From: Scedosporium boydii
Taxonomy: Eukaryota > Ascomycota > Sordariomycetes > Microascales > Microascaceae
Direction: 5' to 3'
Assembly: GCA_002221725.1 (NCBI GenBank)
Contig: NJFT01000230.1
Coordinates: forward strand, 1 to 62,914
DNA: 62,914 bases
The notes below the pieces were generated by a model, which saw only the letters and a list, made by a program, of their open reading frames with translations, ran no database searches and was not told the origin of the DNA. A program made the translations under genes and the position numbers. This document shows, piece after piece, positions 1 to 11,991 of this stretch; the stretch's first letter is position 1; each line of letters begins with the position of its first letter.

Positions 1-81
1 CCCCCCCCCCCCCCCTCTTTCCTACTACTACGCTTGATCGTTACTGTGACTAACATTCATGCTTTTCCCCCGTCGGTCTAG

Positions 82-2299
82 TGAACGGCAAACAACATGG
101 CACCGATGACGGCAGTACGCAGACTACTACCACCACCACCACCACCAGCACATACATGCAACCCCGGCAGGCACCTGCGCCACCAGGGCAAACGCCCTCA
201 TCTCGCGGACACAATGGGGAGGCGTCGTCACCGAAACTCAGGTGGAGCGCTGGTGGAGAATTTACCATGGATGAGGATATGGCTCGCATCCTTGGCACAG
301 ACGAGGATTCGTCTTCTATCCTACGCCGCGTCTCCAATGCCGTCCGCCACGGCCGTACGAGCGACCCGGATCCCCTCGGCTCCCAGACTCGTATGGGTCA
401 TGCGAGAAGCGCCAGTGAGACGACACGGACAACATCCTCTCCTCGGTGGCCCCGAACCCCTGTTGCAGAGGATTCGGTCAACGGTCACGCACGAGATATC
501 AGCAGCCCCATTGGCCTGTCGTCTCCCAACGATGACCCTGCTTTCCTCAAGAGGCAATTGAGGACGTCCGAGCAGCGGGTGGCCGAGCTCGAGAGACAAT
601 TTAATACGCAAAAGGATCTGCAGAACCTCAACAGGAAGGTCATCGAAAAGCGCAAGACGGTCCTGGACTTGGATACGCAGACCGAGATCATGATTCGGCA
701 GCTCGAGGTCCTCGCGGGCTATGTGCAGCGGGCCAAGGACACCAAGAAGCCGATCGACGCGCGGGAGCTCGAGGACTCTGCCATCAAAGACTTTGTCCAG
801 AAGCTCGACAAGGTCAAGCAGTCCATGGCTGCGGCCATTGAGCAGCTGCACGAGGAGCGCGATCAACTCATACAGGAGAAGAAGCAGGCGATGGCCGACC
901 GTGACCGGGCCCTTCTCGAGTTCGAGCAGCTCTCGTCAAAGAACGCGCAACTTGCAGACATGAACAACGACCTCACGCACCAGATCCAGGAGCGGTTCAA
1001 GTCCCAGATCAACAACAATAACAATAACAACGATCCTAGGTCTGCCAATGGCCTGGGCATTTACCCCCAGCGAGGCTCGTCCACCACGGCAATGTCGTCG
1101 GACGTTGCTAGTATTAACACGGCTACGACGCTTGTTCCTCACGATCCTGATGACTCGATTGTTGAGGCCGGTCCCACTGTCGTCACTGTCCGGAAAGGGC
1201 AAGTCAAGAAATTTAACTGGAAGAAGGGCTCAAAGACAATCGCACAAAACGTAACAAAGGGCGTCAACAGAGCGGTCGTGGCATTCCAGGAGCGAGATAG
1301 AAACCCGCACCACGGCGGCCTCACTGGTGACAACATTGGTCTTCCCTACAACATGACAGTCGAGCAGATGCAGCCCACAAGTAGCCTCACTCCCACCGGC
1401 CCTCAAGGCCAAGCCGGCCAGCCCGGTGCTGTCACGCCCAGGCAAACCGGCGAACGCCAGGGCTTCGGATTCTTCAGCAAGAGAGCCAACACGATGCCCA
1501 AGGGCATGCAGGCGGCGGCCAACATGTCTGGCTCCGGGGTGCCCACGGTAGCGGAAGCCCCTACCGTCCTCTTCGGTTCAGACCTCTCCGAGCGCGCCGA
1601 CTACGAACGACGACAGATCCCCAGCGTCGTGACCCGCTGCATCGAGGAGGTCGAGCTCCGAGGCATGGATGTCGAGGGCATCTACCGAAAGACCGGCGGC
1701 AACTCCCAGGTCAAGATGGTGCAGGACGGCTTTGAGAAGAGCGAGGACTATGACATTTCAGACCCGTCGATCGATATTACGGCCGTCACTAGCGTTCTGA
1801 AGCAATACTTTAGAAAGCTGCCGATTCCTCTGCTCACTTTTGATGTGTACGAGCGTGTGCTCGAGTCTAATGGTAAGGCACTCTGTCTGAGTCTTGGCGT
1901 CATATTGGTCTCGATACTAACGACTCCTCTTTTTTTTTTTTTCAGCTATCGCGAACGAAGCGGAACGCTGCGCTCATCTGAACCGAACGTTTGCCTCGCT
2001 GCCTCAGCCACATAGGGACTGCCTCGAGTTCCTCATGTTCCATCTTACTCGCGTAGCTCAACGAGAGCCCGAGAACTTGGTATGTCTCGAGTTCCCTAGT
2101 TTTGTCTTCTACGGAGAAAAAGGACCCGCTTTGCTAATAATCCGTCCCATCTCAGATGTCTCCCAAGAACTTGGCCGTCGTGTTCGCACCCACAATCATG
2201 CGTGATCATAGCCTTGAGCGTGAAATGACGGACATGCACGCCAAGAGCATTGCGGTGCAGTTCATCATTGAGAACACCGACACCATCTTTGATGAATAA
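82..2299 (+). CDS. RhoGAP-domain protein (Rga-like), 3' part
   Basis: The gene enters from outside the window: a branch-like GACTAAC (47-54) and an acceptor AG at 80-81 start the first visible exon at 82. Exons are 82-1872, 1946-2079 and 2156-2299; the introns have GTAAGG/CAG and GTATGT/CAG ends. The visible protein has a Ser/Thr/Pro-rich start with a Thr run coded by ACC repeats, a coiled coil at about residues 155-300, an Asn run, a basic stretch, and a C-terminal RhoGAP domain. That domain shows the arginine-finger context GIYRKTGG and the conserved NLAVVFAPTIMR block. RhoGAPs switch off Rho/Cdc42 GTPases at sites of polarised growth. The layout (coiled coil then RhoGAP at the extreme C-terminus) suits the fungal Rga/LIM-RhoGAP group, whose LIM domains would lie left of the window; that subgroup is inferred. 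Confidence 0.88.
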
Positions 2300-3476
2300 G
2301 GAGCTGGCGTTTTGTTCGATTTTACGTCCTGTTCCTCTAACCGTCCCATATATGTCTATGACTAGCGCGATATCCGCCGAGTCAGTATAAGTTTCACGAC
2401 CCCCTTTACGCCATTTGCCCTTTTTACTTCTATCTCTATCTCTATCTCTACCTCTCTGGATTAGGGAGAGTCAAGCGGTTCCTAGGTTGTCAAGAGTAGT
2501 AGCTGCACTGATCTTTTGTCACACCCCCTTTTTTCCTGTTTTCTTTTTTTTTTTCCCCCTCCTTGTCTTACGGGGAGGCGTTGTTCGACACTTGTTCTTA
2601 GCCTGGTATGTTGTCCATTGTTGTAAGGGGCCCGTTGCATTAGCAGAGACGATGATGAAGAAGTTTTGGTCTTTGTTAGGTTACGTTTCATTCTTGGGCT
2701 CGTCGCCTCTCTCTTTTGGCTTATCTCTTTCCTCTTCTTCTCAGCTACCTAGGGCACGACTGGTTCTTTCTTTTCTCTTTCTCTTTTGCTGTAGGACGTT
2801 TAATGATATCCCAGGTTGATTTTTTTCCGCGAGAACGAGATTACATGTTTTCTCGGTGGCTTTTCGTGGTGAGGTATCGAGTAAGGTGAAGCGAGGTGTG
2901 ATAAGAACTTACAGTCTTCTCAGGTTTTTTTTTTTTTTTTTTTACTCTGTACGTTGGGGAGACTTGAGACTTGAGAGAAGTTTTTGTCCCTAAGCTTTTG
3001 GAAATGGTGATGAGTCGACTTCACTCTTTGGTCTTTGTACATATCTGGGTTTCCAAATCCATTTATCGGTCATTCCATTCTCAAGCCTTTGGCTTTTCCC
3101 TTTGTGAAACCGACGACTTTTGTACACGTAGAATATGTTCGGCAGTGAGAGTGACGGTCCGAGTCAGACGGAGCGCCGCACGAGGGGTAGAGCCGTATCG
3201 CACCTTTCCATCACCGGGCATCCCCGGACTCGGCGCCAACCGATCTTCTTAATCTCTTTTATGGGTCAGAAACGCTCGAAATTGTGTTGTACATTCCAAG
3301 TCCCGCAGGCAATGCAAATCCAATCTCAGTCTTAAAAATTCCATCCCCTTCACACAATCCAACACCAGCATTCAACCTCCCGACCTCTAAGCCGTCTTCC
3401 GCCCCCCCTCACACACATTCCAACCACCAAAACAAAGGTATTTCCCCATCCCCCCCCTTTTTCCTCAAAAAATTCC
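2300..3476. other. Intergenic: convergent 3' flanks
   Basis: No gene is seen between the RhoGAP stop and the end of the FYV7-like gene. The stretch is pyrimidine-rich, with a CTCTAT-type repeat near 2430-2455 and T runs near 2530-2560 and 2927-2943, as expected of fungal 3' UTRs. The open frames here are low-complexity and have no recognisable family features. Confidence 0.6.
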
Positions 3477-4262
3477 TCACGTCGCCCCCATCATCTTCTT
3501 CACCTTCTCCAACAAAAACTCACTCTCCCTCCCCAACTTCCTCCGCCCATCCGGCCCCCTCTCGCGCGCCCTCATCGACAGCTTCCGCATGCGCCTGCGC
3601 TCCTGCACGGCCCTCTCGCGGTCCTGCCTGCGGCGCTCGAAGGCGGCCTCGCGATCCTGGGCGGCTTGGCGGCGGCGCTGGGCTTCCTTGAGCTGCTTGT
3701 CGAAGTAGGAGGGTTTTTTGCGGTTACGGAAGCGGTCGGGGTGTTCGTTTGGTTCGGGGCCTTCTTGCGCTTCGTCTCCGTCTTGTGTTTGTTGTTCGGA
3801 GGGTTTGGGTGGGGAGGAGGGGGCCGGGGGTGGAGAAAGGGGTGTTTTTTCTTCTTCTTCTTCGTCGTCGGAGGAGGAAAGGTCGGGTTCTTCGGGGTGT
3901 ATAGGTTCGGGCGCTGAGGGGGTCGTTGGTTTGGATTTCGGTTTGGATTTAGAGGGGAGGGGCGCGCCTAGTTCGCGGGCTCGGATTTTGGAGTATGCTT
4001 TTTTCGTCTTGGCTTTGTAGATGAGTTCCTTCTTTACTTTGTCCACTGTATAACAGAAAAGAGAAAAAAGTTCGCTCTGTTAGCTGTCTGAAGTCTCGGT
4101 GCGGAATTCTGATGGTCGCAAGGGCGGCGGGGGTGGGTTTCATTAACCTTTTCTCTTCCAGGGTCCGTCGGGGAGGTTATCCGGGCCGACGCGGAAGCCC
4201 TTTTTGGGCTTCTTGGCCTCCCTGGAGGTGTCTTGCTGTTCTCTGCGTCGCTTCTCGCCCAT
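3477..4262 (-). CDS. FYV7: FYV7/TAP26-like rRNA-processing protein
   Basis: Small basic nucleolar protein of the Fyv7/TAP26 family, which acts in 18S rRNA maturation. Exon 1 (4262-4148) begins MGEKRRREQQ and carries the family signature GFRVGPDNLPDGPWKRK. Exon 2 (4045-3477) continues with a Lys/Arg helix (VDKVKKELIYKAKTKKAYSK), a Ser/Pro/Glu acidic linker and a long Arg/Lys/Glu helix near the C-terminus. The intron (4147-4046) has an unusual GTTAAT donor, a GCTAAC branch site and a CAG acceptor, and joins the frames in phase 1. A basic end, an acidic linker and a charged helix are typical of the family. Recognition rests on the N-terminal signature and basic helix; the rest is low-complexity. 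Confidence 0.75.
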
Positions 4263-5313
4263 TTTTTGATTTTTCTCTCGCTTTTTCTTTCGAGGTTCGT
4301 TTTGGGGGGGTGTGTTTGACAGGATGTGGATGGAGATGGAGGATTGGCGATGTTTCTAAATTTTTGGCGGTGGGACGGATAATGTTCGGGAAGTCAGATA
4401 AGATAAGAGCGGGGTGTGTTCCTCTCCCTCGACGACATCATCGACTCCGACTGTGAGAATCCTCAATGTTATCTGCCCCCGTCCATCGGTTCCCGGCGAC
4501 GAACTGGCCTTGTCTGAAGAAGCTGACCTTGGTAATATGACATTGGGTTCTAGCACTTGGAATGGCCTCACGTTCAGTTGAGGCAACTCTGAGGAAATGA
4601 GCCGATGGTGAGATGCCCTTGTCGGTGTCCCTCACTCCTCCTTTCACTGTCCGGAGAAGGATGCTGCACGAACAAATCGTTCGGCGTAGAACTTGAGGAA
4701 ACAGACAGGAAATCTACTCGGTCAGAAGGCCCCTCTGCTGCGATACAGAATATCGTTGGAGAGTTGACCTTCCTTATGCGAGGTACAATTACACGCAAGT
4801 CAAGCCTCAGGAGCCAACAAGCAGCTTGCCATGCGCAAGAAGCTACGCTTTGCAGGGCTATTAACTTAGTTAAAACAAATTATGGAACCTCTTGGTCTAG
4901 CTTGAATTGTTAAGCACTCTTAATACGTTGCATTCTATCAATGTTATCGAATCTAGAGTGACGAATATCTCCCGAAATACTCAAGCTCAGTTAAACGACA
5001 GTTGCGCGGGATATAAACGAGAATTCTATTACCTATTGCAATTGCGGTTCAATTTCAAGCATCTTACTTCAATTGACTTCAAATATGCATTTCCTTATCC
5101 TCCAAGGCAGAGTCGATATCGGCCACCGGTAGAATACCGAAGACCTAAGCAGATAGTAACGTTGTAGTATCAGGTTTCGATACAAGTTGTTCGAATGATA
5201 TAGCGTGTTTGGATTGGTCCCAATACTTCGCGAAGGGTGCAGGACAGACGGCGTGCAGTTCCGAGTGGCTATTTCTTCTTGTCGAAGGAAAGGGTATTAG
5301 GAAAAACTGTAAC
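4263..5313. other. Intergenic, no gene seen
   Basis: Upstream region of the FYV7-like gene and downstream region of the Zn2Cys6 regulator. From about 4850 to 5200 the DNA becomes AT-rich and has only short open frames with no recognisable motif. No transposon ends or tRNA were seen. Confidence 0.5.
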
Positions 5314-7338
5314 TCAAAACATAAGAACGGATTCTATTCCCACGGTACTTTCGCCGGGGCGGCCTTGGGGAGGAGCCTTCTCATGAAGCATCATCTCCCC
5401 AACATCCTGGCGCAGAACACCCGTCGAGGGCGTCACATCCCACAGCCGCGTAAGAGTAACCTCCCCAAAATACGGAATCCTCGCCATCACTCCCCCCTCC
5501 CCATCCTCCATCACAACCCCCCGTCCAACCACCCCCTCACTCGCACACCCTCCATACTCCCAAGCACAGCTATACCCAACATCCCCCCCGGCAGCCTCCT
5601 CCTCAACCTCCACTAACCGTCTCATAACCCTCGCACACTCCGCATTCATAACATCGCGAGTCTCTCTCCCAAGCTCCTCCAACCTCTCAATCATACGCTC
5701 AACCATGTCCAAGTCTCCGGGGCGTCGATGTTCCAGCACGTTGGGCGAGGACTTGTCGGAGATGTGCGCGATGAGAAGCGTCATGGCTGCCGTCACGCCT
5801 TTGGCTTCGTGGCCGCGGCTGCAGATGAGGGCGTGTTTGGAGTTTTGGTTGGCGAGGAAGCGGGCGAGGAGGGAGTGTGCGGCTGTTGCGGCTGTGACTT
5901 TGTTGTAGGTGTAGTCCCGTCTCGTGACGTCAGTACCACCACCGTCCTCCGTAGAGCCGGAGACTGTCGGATGTGTCGTGATGTATGGCAAATGTGTGTT
6001 GAGGACAAGATAGTACTGGTCAATCTGCGACACGCACTTGGACGTCTCGGCAATAACGCTCTCCTCCGTAGCACCAGGAGAAGATACCGTAGGCTGCAAC
6101 CACCACCTCGTAGGCACCATTCTCGCAATCCTCTTCAAATCATCGTCTATTCCCCTCGTCTCCTCGTAAAACTCGTCCGCCACGGGCAACGCTGTGGAAC
6201 AGCTCTTCTTCATCCGACCATTCCTCGCCGCAAGCCTCCCTGCTATAACGCCATGCAAACGGTCCAACTTCCTATTCGGCGGCGCTCCCTCGATAAGCTC
6301 CTTACTCGCAAAACTAGCTTCCGGGACCTCGAGAACCGGTAAATTCAGCATTAGAGAGAGATATCTCTCGCTACACACAAGACTGGCCCATAGTACCGAC
6401 GCCCTCCGGTGCGCTGATGGCCCTCCACCGCCATCGCCCGATACGTGGTGCAGGCCGATTCGTTTTGCGATAGCCACCGCACGACGGAAGACGACTCGCC
6501 CGTGGTGCATGTTCCCCACATTCAGGTGATATATCCCCTCGAGCATAAGAGCGTCCAGCCCCTCCATCGAGCTCACGAGGGCGTCGTTCGTCGTAACGTG
6601 TTGCGCCGCGGCGAGGAAATAGTGGTCCGCCACGTCCCGCACGGAACAGCTACCAAGCTTTAGGGCCGAAACATCTGCCTGCGGGTTCATGTGCCGTAGA
6701 CATATAGCAAGCTGGATGAGTTTTGCGGCGAGGACGATGGGATGCGAAGATGGTGGGGGGAGTGGATCGAAGCCCTGCAAAGACGCATCAGCTTCGATGA
6801 GGGGTTCGAGGGGCTCCCTTGCGCGGCCCAGGGACATGGTGAGGAACGTCCCGTGCTGCATGATGAGGCTCGCAGAAGTAGCAGTGGGGAAGAAAGAATA
6901 AACTAGACGACTTAGCGAAACACCCGAGGACGACGCTGGTCTGGAACTTAGATGTCTCTGGTCCCTCGTAATGTCATAGCGCGTCCGGAGTGCTCTTTGC
7001 GCGGTATGTGAATGTGGAATACCACCCCGTCTAAGCAGTCCTTCTACCAGGGACTCGAGCCGATCGATCCGGTGGCCAACATCCCGGTATCCCGGATCGG
7101 TGGCATCCTCCGAGAGGAACTGCGGTACACACCTAGTCCCCCGCCGGCGGCACGAGATGCAAACGGTACGTGAGGCGGGCTCGAAATCGCACCGGATTTT
7201 GCGGCGCTTGCATTCCCAGCAGCTTGAAGTGCCGCGCCGTACTCTTCGACGGTGGGAGTTGGCCCGCTCGCCCGGTTGGACAGTAAGAGTGTCCGGGCCC
7301 GAAGACACCAGTGATCGATTTTCGCCGTCATCCATCAT
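5314..7338 (-). CDS. Zn2Cys6 transcription factor
   Basis: Uninterrupted frame of about 674 residues. The N-terminus has a fungal binuclear zinc cluster at about residues 40-70: CWECKRRKIRCDFEP followed by CISCRRRGTRC, giving all six cysteines in the expected spacing, with a basic lead (RRRVRRGTSS). A fungal transcription-factor middle homology region follows; the stretches around LAAKLIQLAICLRHMNP and YHLNVGNMHHGRVVFRRAV are typical. Such proteins bind CGG-containing sites, often as dimers, and regulate metabolic or secondary-metabolite genes. No cluster of enzymes lies next to it, so its targets are unknown. The start is the ATG at 7338; an upstream in-frame TTG is less likely. The next gene, the NLR, is transcribed divergently about 1 kb away. 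Confidence 0.9.
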   Translation of the reverse strand: MMDDGENRSLVSSGPDTLTVQPGERANSHRRRVRRGTSSCWECKRRKIRCDFEPASRTVCISCRRRGTRCVPQFLSEDATDPGYRDVGHRIDRLESLVEGLLRRGGIPHSHTAQRALRTRYDITRDQRHLSSRPASSSGVSLSRLVYSFFPTATSASLIMQHGTFLTMSLGRAREPLEPLIEADASLQGFDPLPPPSSHPIVLAAKLIQLAICLRHMNPQADVSALKLGSCSVRDVADHYFLAAAQHVTTNDALVSSMEGLDALMLEGIYHLNVGNMHHGRVVFRRAVAIAKRIGLHHVSGDGGGGPSAHRRASVLWASLVCSERYLSLMLNLPVLEVPEASFASKELIEGAPPNRKLDRLHGVIAGRLAARNGRMKKSCSTALPVADEFYEETRGIDDDLKRIARMVPTRWWLQPTVSSPGATEESVIAETSKCVSQIDQYYLVLNTHLPYITTHPTVSGSTEDGGGTDVTRRDYTYNKVTAATAAHSLLARFLANQNSKHALICSRGHEAKGVTAAMTLLIAHISDKSSPNVLEHRRPGDLDMVERMIERLEELGRETRDVMNAECARVMRRLVEVEEEAAGGDVGYSCAWEYGGCASEGVVGRGVVMEDGEGGVMARIPYFGEVTLTRLWDVTPSTGVLRQDVGEMMLHEKAPPQGRPGESTVGIESVLMF

Positions 7339-8337
7339 CAAAAAAGCGACTTCTCCTTTATAATGCCGCTTCCGCTCTCTTCAGTCTTCCCCATAACAGG
7401 AGTGATCAGGAATGATGGATACTTGAAGTTGCGTTTGGCGATTGACGTCTCGGCTGGTTCTCTATCCATGAGTCATGTGACCAGATTCAAAGGTCCGAAT
7501 TTACATCCAGATCTTTTCATCTCGCGTACGAAAGAAATCCATGGGAGGTGGGAAGTGTGAGAAATGGAGGACAGGTTGAGGTTGTTTCGAGATGACGTGT
7601 GGTTAGTTGATTTCTGGGCGGCAAAGTCCGCCCTTTCACAGGGGCACATCACAGCTACGGATACGAAGAAGGTGAGCTCCAAAGGTACAAGATATCAAAC
7701 AAGAGCAGGTGTTCAACTACTAAAGTAATGATAATATATCTTTATATCGCCTATTTTGCATCAGGTGGCCATGTAAGGTTGCCTTGCTCAGTGGGTAGTC
7801 TCTCAAAGAGATCAATGTGTTGGGGGTCAGGTGGTGAACAAAATGGTGATCCGCTGTTTGAGAGAGCACGAACTATCAAGGCCGTTTGCCCTCATTGATC
7901 TCGGCTCGGGCCGCAAATGATCAACTTCAACCCCGATCGCCCTGTACTCCGTATAGTTACAAAAACAGTTGTAGCTTTTAGCCCTGGGCGTCGTGAGAAC
8001 GGATTCGCCTAAAACCTCTCCCGTCTTCCTATTAGACGCCCGTAACGCAGCCTGGCCATCCCCTTCTCTGCACTTTCTTAACCCCGCTTCAGCTGCCAAT
8101 GAGGTCGAAAGGGGCTCAGCCAGTTCGCCCATGGTTGTTCGTGAGGCCAGAAAAGATGTATCCCTCAACCCCAAGGTCTTGCTAGATTTAGACCACTACA
8201 CCAAAAATGAGCGACATGCCACTCATTAGTGGATGGTCATAGATGGTCATAAATCTCTTATTTCAACAGGTCTCTCTCCGTTTTGTTACCCCTGAAACAA
8301 GCAGGAATCCCCAGCACTGCCTAACTGCTTTCCACTT
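7339..8337. other. Divergent intergenic region, regulator and NLR
   Basis: This 1 kb must hold the promoters of both the Zn2Cys6 gene (leftward) and the NLR gene (rightward). It contains TACTCCGTA (near 7945-7955), a relative of the dispersed TACGAAGTA word, and a short direct repeat ATGGTCATA near 8232-8250. No convincing gene is seen. Confidence 0.5.
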
Positions 8338-11300
8338 ATGTCTGATCCGAAGGAATACACCGTTGGCTGGATTTGCGCCATCCCTCCCGAATACGTCGCC
8401 GCAAGAGCCTTTCTCGATGAGAAACACCCAGACCCGACATCCATCGCCCCGCAGGATAATAACCACTATACCCTTGGCCGCATCGCGGATCACAATGTTG
8501 TCATAGCTACGCTCCCCACAGGCGAGTACGGCCTCGTCTCAGCCGCGGGGGTGGCTCGAGACATGTTGTGGAGCTTCCCAAACATCAAGGTCGGCTTGAT
8601 GGTGGGCATAGGCGGTGGCGCGCCAAGCCGGAAGCATGATATCCGTCTTGGTGATATTGTCGTCAGTGTCCCCGGCGACGGTGAAGGTGGCGTCTTCCAA
8701 TACGACTATGGGAGGGCCATACAGGGCCACGGGTTCGAACAGACCGGATCCTTGAATCAGCCACCACTGTTCCTACGTACATCCATCAGCGGACTTCGGG
8801 CCCGGTATGAGGAGGAAGGACATAAGATAGGAGATATGATAAGCGGTATTTTTGAGAAAAATGGACGGTTACGAACGAAGTATCAAAGGCCTGACCGGGC
8901 CAGCGATAGGCTCTATCTGAGCACCGTCGTTCACCCTCATGACGCCGCCAAAGAAAGAGGCTGCGCACAAACCTGTGGCGACGATCCGTCAATGTTCGTC
9001 TCGCGGCCCGAACGCAGTGAAGAAGAGGATGACCCCGCTATACACTACGGCCTGGTAGCCTCCGCAAATTCGCTGATGAAAAACGCGACCATCCGGGATA
9101 AGCTCATAGCAACAAAGGACGTTTTATGTTTCGAGATGGAGGCTGCCGGTCTGATGAACCACTTCCCTTGTCTTGTTATTCGTGGTATCTGCGACTACTC
9201 GGACTCGCATATGAATAAGGATTGGCAGGGTTATGCAGCCATGGTGGCAGCCGCATACGCGAAAGATCTCTTGCGTGAGATTCGCCCGAGTAAAGTTGAG
9301 GCTGAGAAGAGGATCACCGATACGCTCTCCGGTTAGTATTAGGTAGTTTTCGTACAAAGGTCTATCGCAAAATATTAACTCCTCTGCAGCTGCACCCCAT
9401 TTCATAGTTCCATTTGAGAGGAACCCAAACTTCGTCGGTAGGGGCTCCATCCTAAAACGGATATTGAAGCGCGTGGACCCTCGCTCAAGCACAGAATCCT
9501 GTCAACGCACGGCTATCGACGGCCTCGGAGGCGTTGGAAAGACGCAGGTTGCCCTCGAGGCGGCCTATCGAATTCGTGACATCCACCCTGACTGCTCTGT
9601 CTTCTGGGTCCCCGCCGTGGATGCTACTAGCTTCGAAAACGCCTATCGTGAGATCGGCCAGAGGCTCAACGTTGAAGGAATTGACAAGAATGGCGCCGAT
9701 ATCAAGCTACTGGTCAATATTGCGCTAAGCGGTGAAGCATCTGGGAAATGGCTTCTGGTCCTCGACAATGCGGATGATACAACATTGCTACTTGATAAGA
9801 CCTCTTCATACCTGTCTCGGTATCTCCCGTCTAGCAGGAACGGCTCTATATTGTTCACAACAAGAAATCACGAAGTTGCGGTGGACCTGGTCGATTCTCC
9901 GAAGGACGACATCTTTCAGCTTGACGAGATGAGCAACGCTGAGGCTTATCAGCTTCTGGCGACAGGTCTAGATGATGCCCAGATACATGATATGGAAAAG
10001 ACGGCACGGTTGCTAGCTTTTCTTGAAAATTTGCCTCTTGCTATTCGGCAGGCATCCGCATTCATGGCCAAAAAGCAAATATCGACAGCCAAATACCTCC
10101 ACTTCTGCCAGTCAAGCGATGACGATATGATCGAGCTCCTAAGCCGAGACTTCGAGGATCGGGGTCGATATCGAAATGCTAAGAACCCAATCGCTACCAC
10201 GTGGCTTATTTCCTTTGAAAATATTGGGAAAGCCGACCCGCGAGCTGCAGACATCCTCAAGTTTATTTGCTTTGTATCCCCAAAGGACATTCCACGCTCT
10301 CTTCTCCCATCAGCAAAGAGTCTCATGACGGAGGAAGCGATCGGGACTCTCAAAGCATATGCCTTCCTTGCAGAGCGCGACTGTGGCAGCTCGTATGATA
10401 TCCACCGGCTTGTTCAGATAGCAGCACGGAACTGGCTCAAGTTGAAAGACGAATGGCAAATATGGGGCCAGAAGGCATTGCTGCAGGTGAACGAAGAGTT
10501 CCCCCCTCCACGTTATGGGAATAGAGAGATATGGAAGCAGTACCTTCCACATGCAGAGTCCATATTAGGTTTCTGCGAAAGCCTAGTGGAGGGTAAGAAG
10601 TCTGAACTAGAGCTTTTATTAAAAGTGGGCTCAAGTTTTCCTTTTCTTGGCAACTATAAAGAGGCCGAAGCAATATACCTCAAGGCACTTGAGATGCGGG
10701 AGAAGTTTCTAAATGGTGTCCATTCCTATACACCTGAAAATATGAATAGGGCTGTGACCACCTTGAGCCTTTTGAACGCCTTTGGGGCTATACTTGCAAG
10801 CCAGGGCAAGGTCAGAGGGGCTGAGGAAATACACCGTGGGGTATTTGCCAAATTTAAGAAGCTACTTGGTTATGACCATCCTTATACACTTTCGAGTATG
10901 GCCAGCCTTGGGGCTACACTCGAGCGCCAGGGCAAGTATGAGGAGGCTGAGGCGATGGTTCGCCAGACACTTGAATTACAAGAGAAGGTGTTGGGTTGTG
11001 ATCACCCTGATACACTTTTAAGTATGAGCAACCTTGGGATTGTGCTTAAGGACCGGGGCAAATATGAAGAGGCCGAGGCGATGGTTCGCCAGACACTTAA
11101 ATTACAAGAGAAGGTGTTAGGTTGTGACCATCCTAACAGACTTGCGAGTATGGTCATCCTTGGGCTTACACTCGAGCGCCAGGGCAAGCATGAAGAAGCT
11201 GAGGTAATATACCGTGAGGTACTTACCCGAAGTGAGAAGGCGCTGGGCTATAATCATCCTGATACACTTCTCAGTATAAGTAGCCTTGGGGCTGCGCTTG

Positions 11301-11728
11301 AGGGCCAGGGCAAGTATGAAGAGGCCGAGGCGATGGATCGCCAAGCACTTGAGTTACAAGAGAAGGTCTTGGGTTGTGATCACCCTAATACACTTTCAAC
11401 TATGGACAACCTTGGGGTTGTGCTTCATAGACAGCGCAAGGATAAAGAAGCTGAGGTAATATTCCGTGAGGTACTTACCCGACGTGCGAAGGTGCTGGGC
11501 TATAATCATCCCCACACACTTTTTAGTATAAATAACCTTGGGGTTATACTCCGGAACCAGGGCAAGTCTGCTGAGGCGGAGGCAATGTTTCGAAACCTAG
11601 TCAAGTTACAAGAGAAGATGCTAGGCCATGACCATCCTGATACACTTAGGAGTATGAATAAACTTGGGGCTTTCCTCCGGAGCCAGGGTAGGTATGAGGA
11701 GGCTAAGGCGATACATCGTAAGGAATAG
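8338..11728 (+). CDS. NLR-type receptor: PNP/UDP phosphorylase-NB-ARC-TPR
   Basis: Two exons (8338-9331 and 9390-11728) joined by a 58-base intron (GTTAGT donor, CAG acceptor) give about 1110 residues. Residues 1-330 form a nucleoside phosphorylase/nucleosidase-like domain: [11 protein letters not shown] near the start, a glycine-rich [15 protein letters not shown] near 265 and RGICDYSD near 285, so the acidic residues expected for N-ribosyl cleavage are present. The linker [15 protein letters not shown], typical of these receptors, leads to an NB-ARC ATPase: Walker A GLGGVGKT at about 376-383, Walker [10 protein letters not shown] near 453, ILFTTRN, and a GLPLA-like NLPLAIRQ. The C-terminus is a TPR array with a 42-residue period. 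Fungal NLRs of this layout are linked to non-self recognition, and related PNP domains in immune proteins are reported to act on ATP. The ligand and trigger here are unknown. Confidence 0.92.
10865..11728 (+). repeat. 126-base tandem TPR-coding repeats
   Basis: Seven consecutive 42-codon units begin at 10865, 10991, 11117, 11243, 11369, 11495 and 11621, each opening with LG(Y/C/H)(D/N)HP. The units are highly alike at DNA level. Units 3 and 5 share the REVLTR variant and units 4 and 6 the GYNHP variant, suggesting a two-unit (252-base) duplication. The last unit stops about 35 residues in. An older, more divergent TPR-like segment lies upstream. Confidence 0.85.
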
Positions 11729-11991
11729 AAAGTTGATAATTTCGTTATATTTTATTTTCTGAAATATTCTCTCTAGTATAAAACTTAATTTAAGAGCAAA
11801 TCATTTGTTCTTTTCTACTTTAGAAATTGGGGGAAATCTAGAAAATAAATCGTTTTTATTATAAAAATGTATGCCAACTTCAATATGGATGCCAAAGAAA
11901 AAGGTTTCGCCAACAAACCAAAACCTCCATCTAGATGCATTGCTATTCGAGACCAAAAAAAGAAATTTTCTATGCCAAAAATTAAATAAAA

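Noticed and set aside
1..15. C15 run at the window start
   Set aside because: Simple repeat inside an intron; no telomere-like unit.
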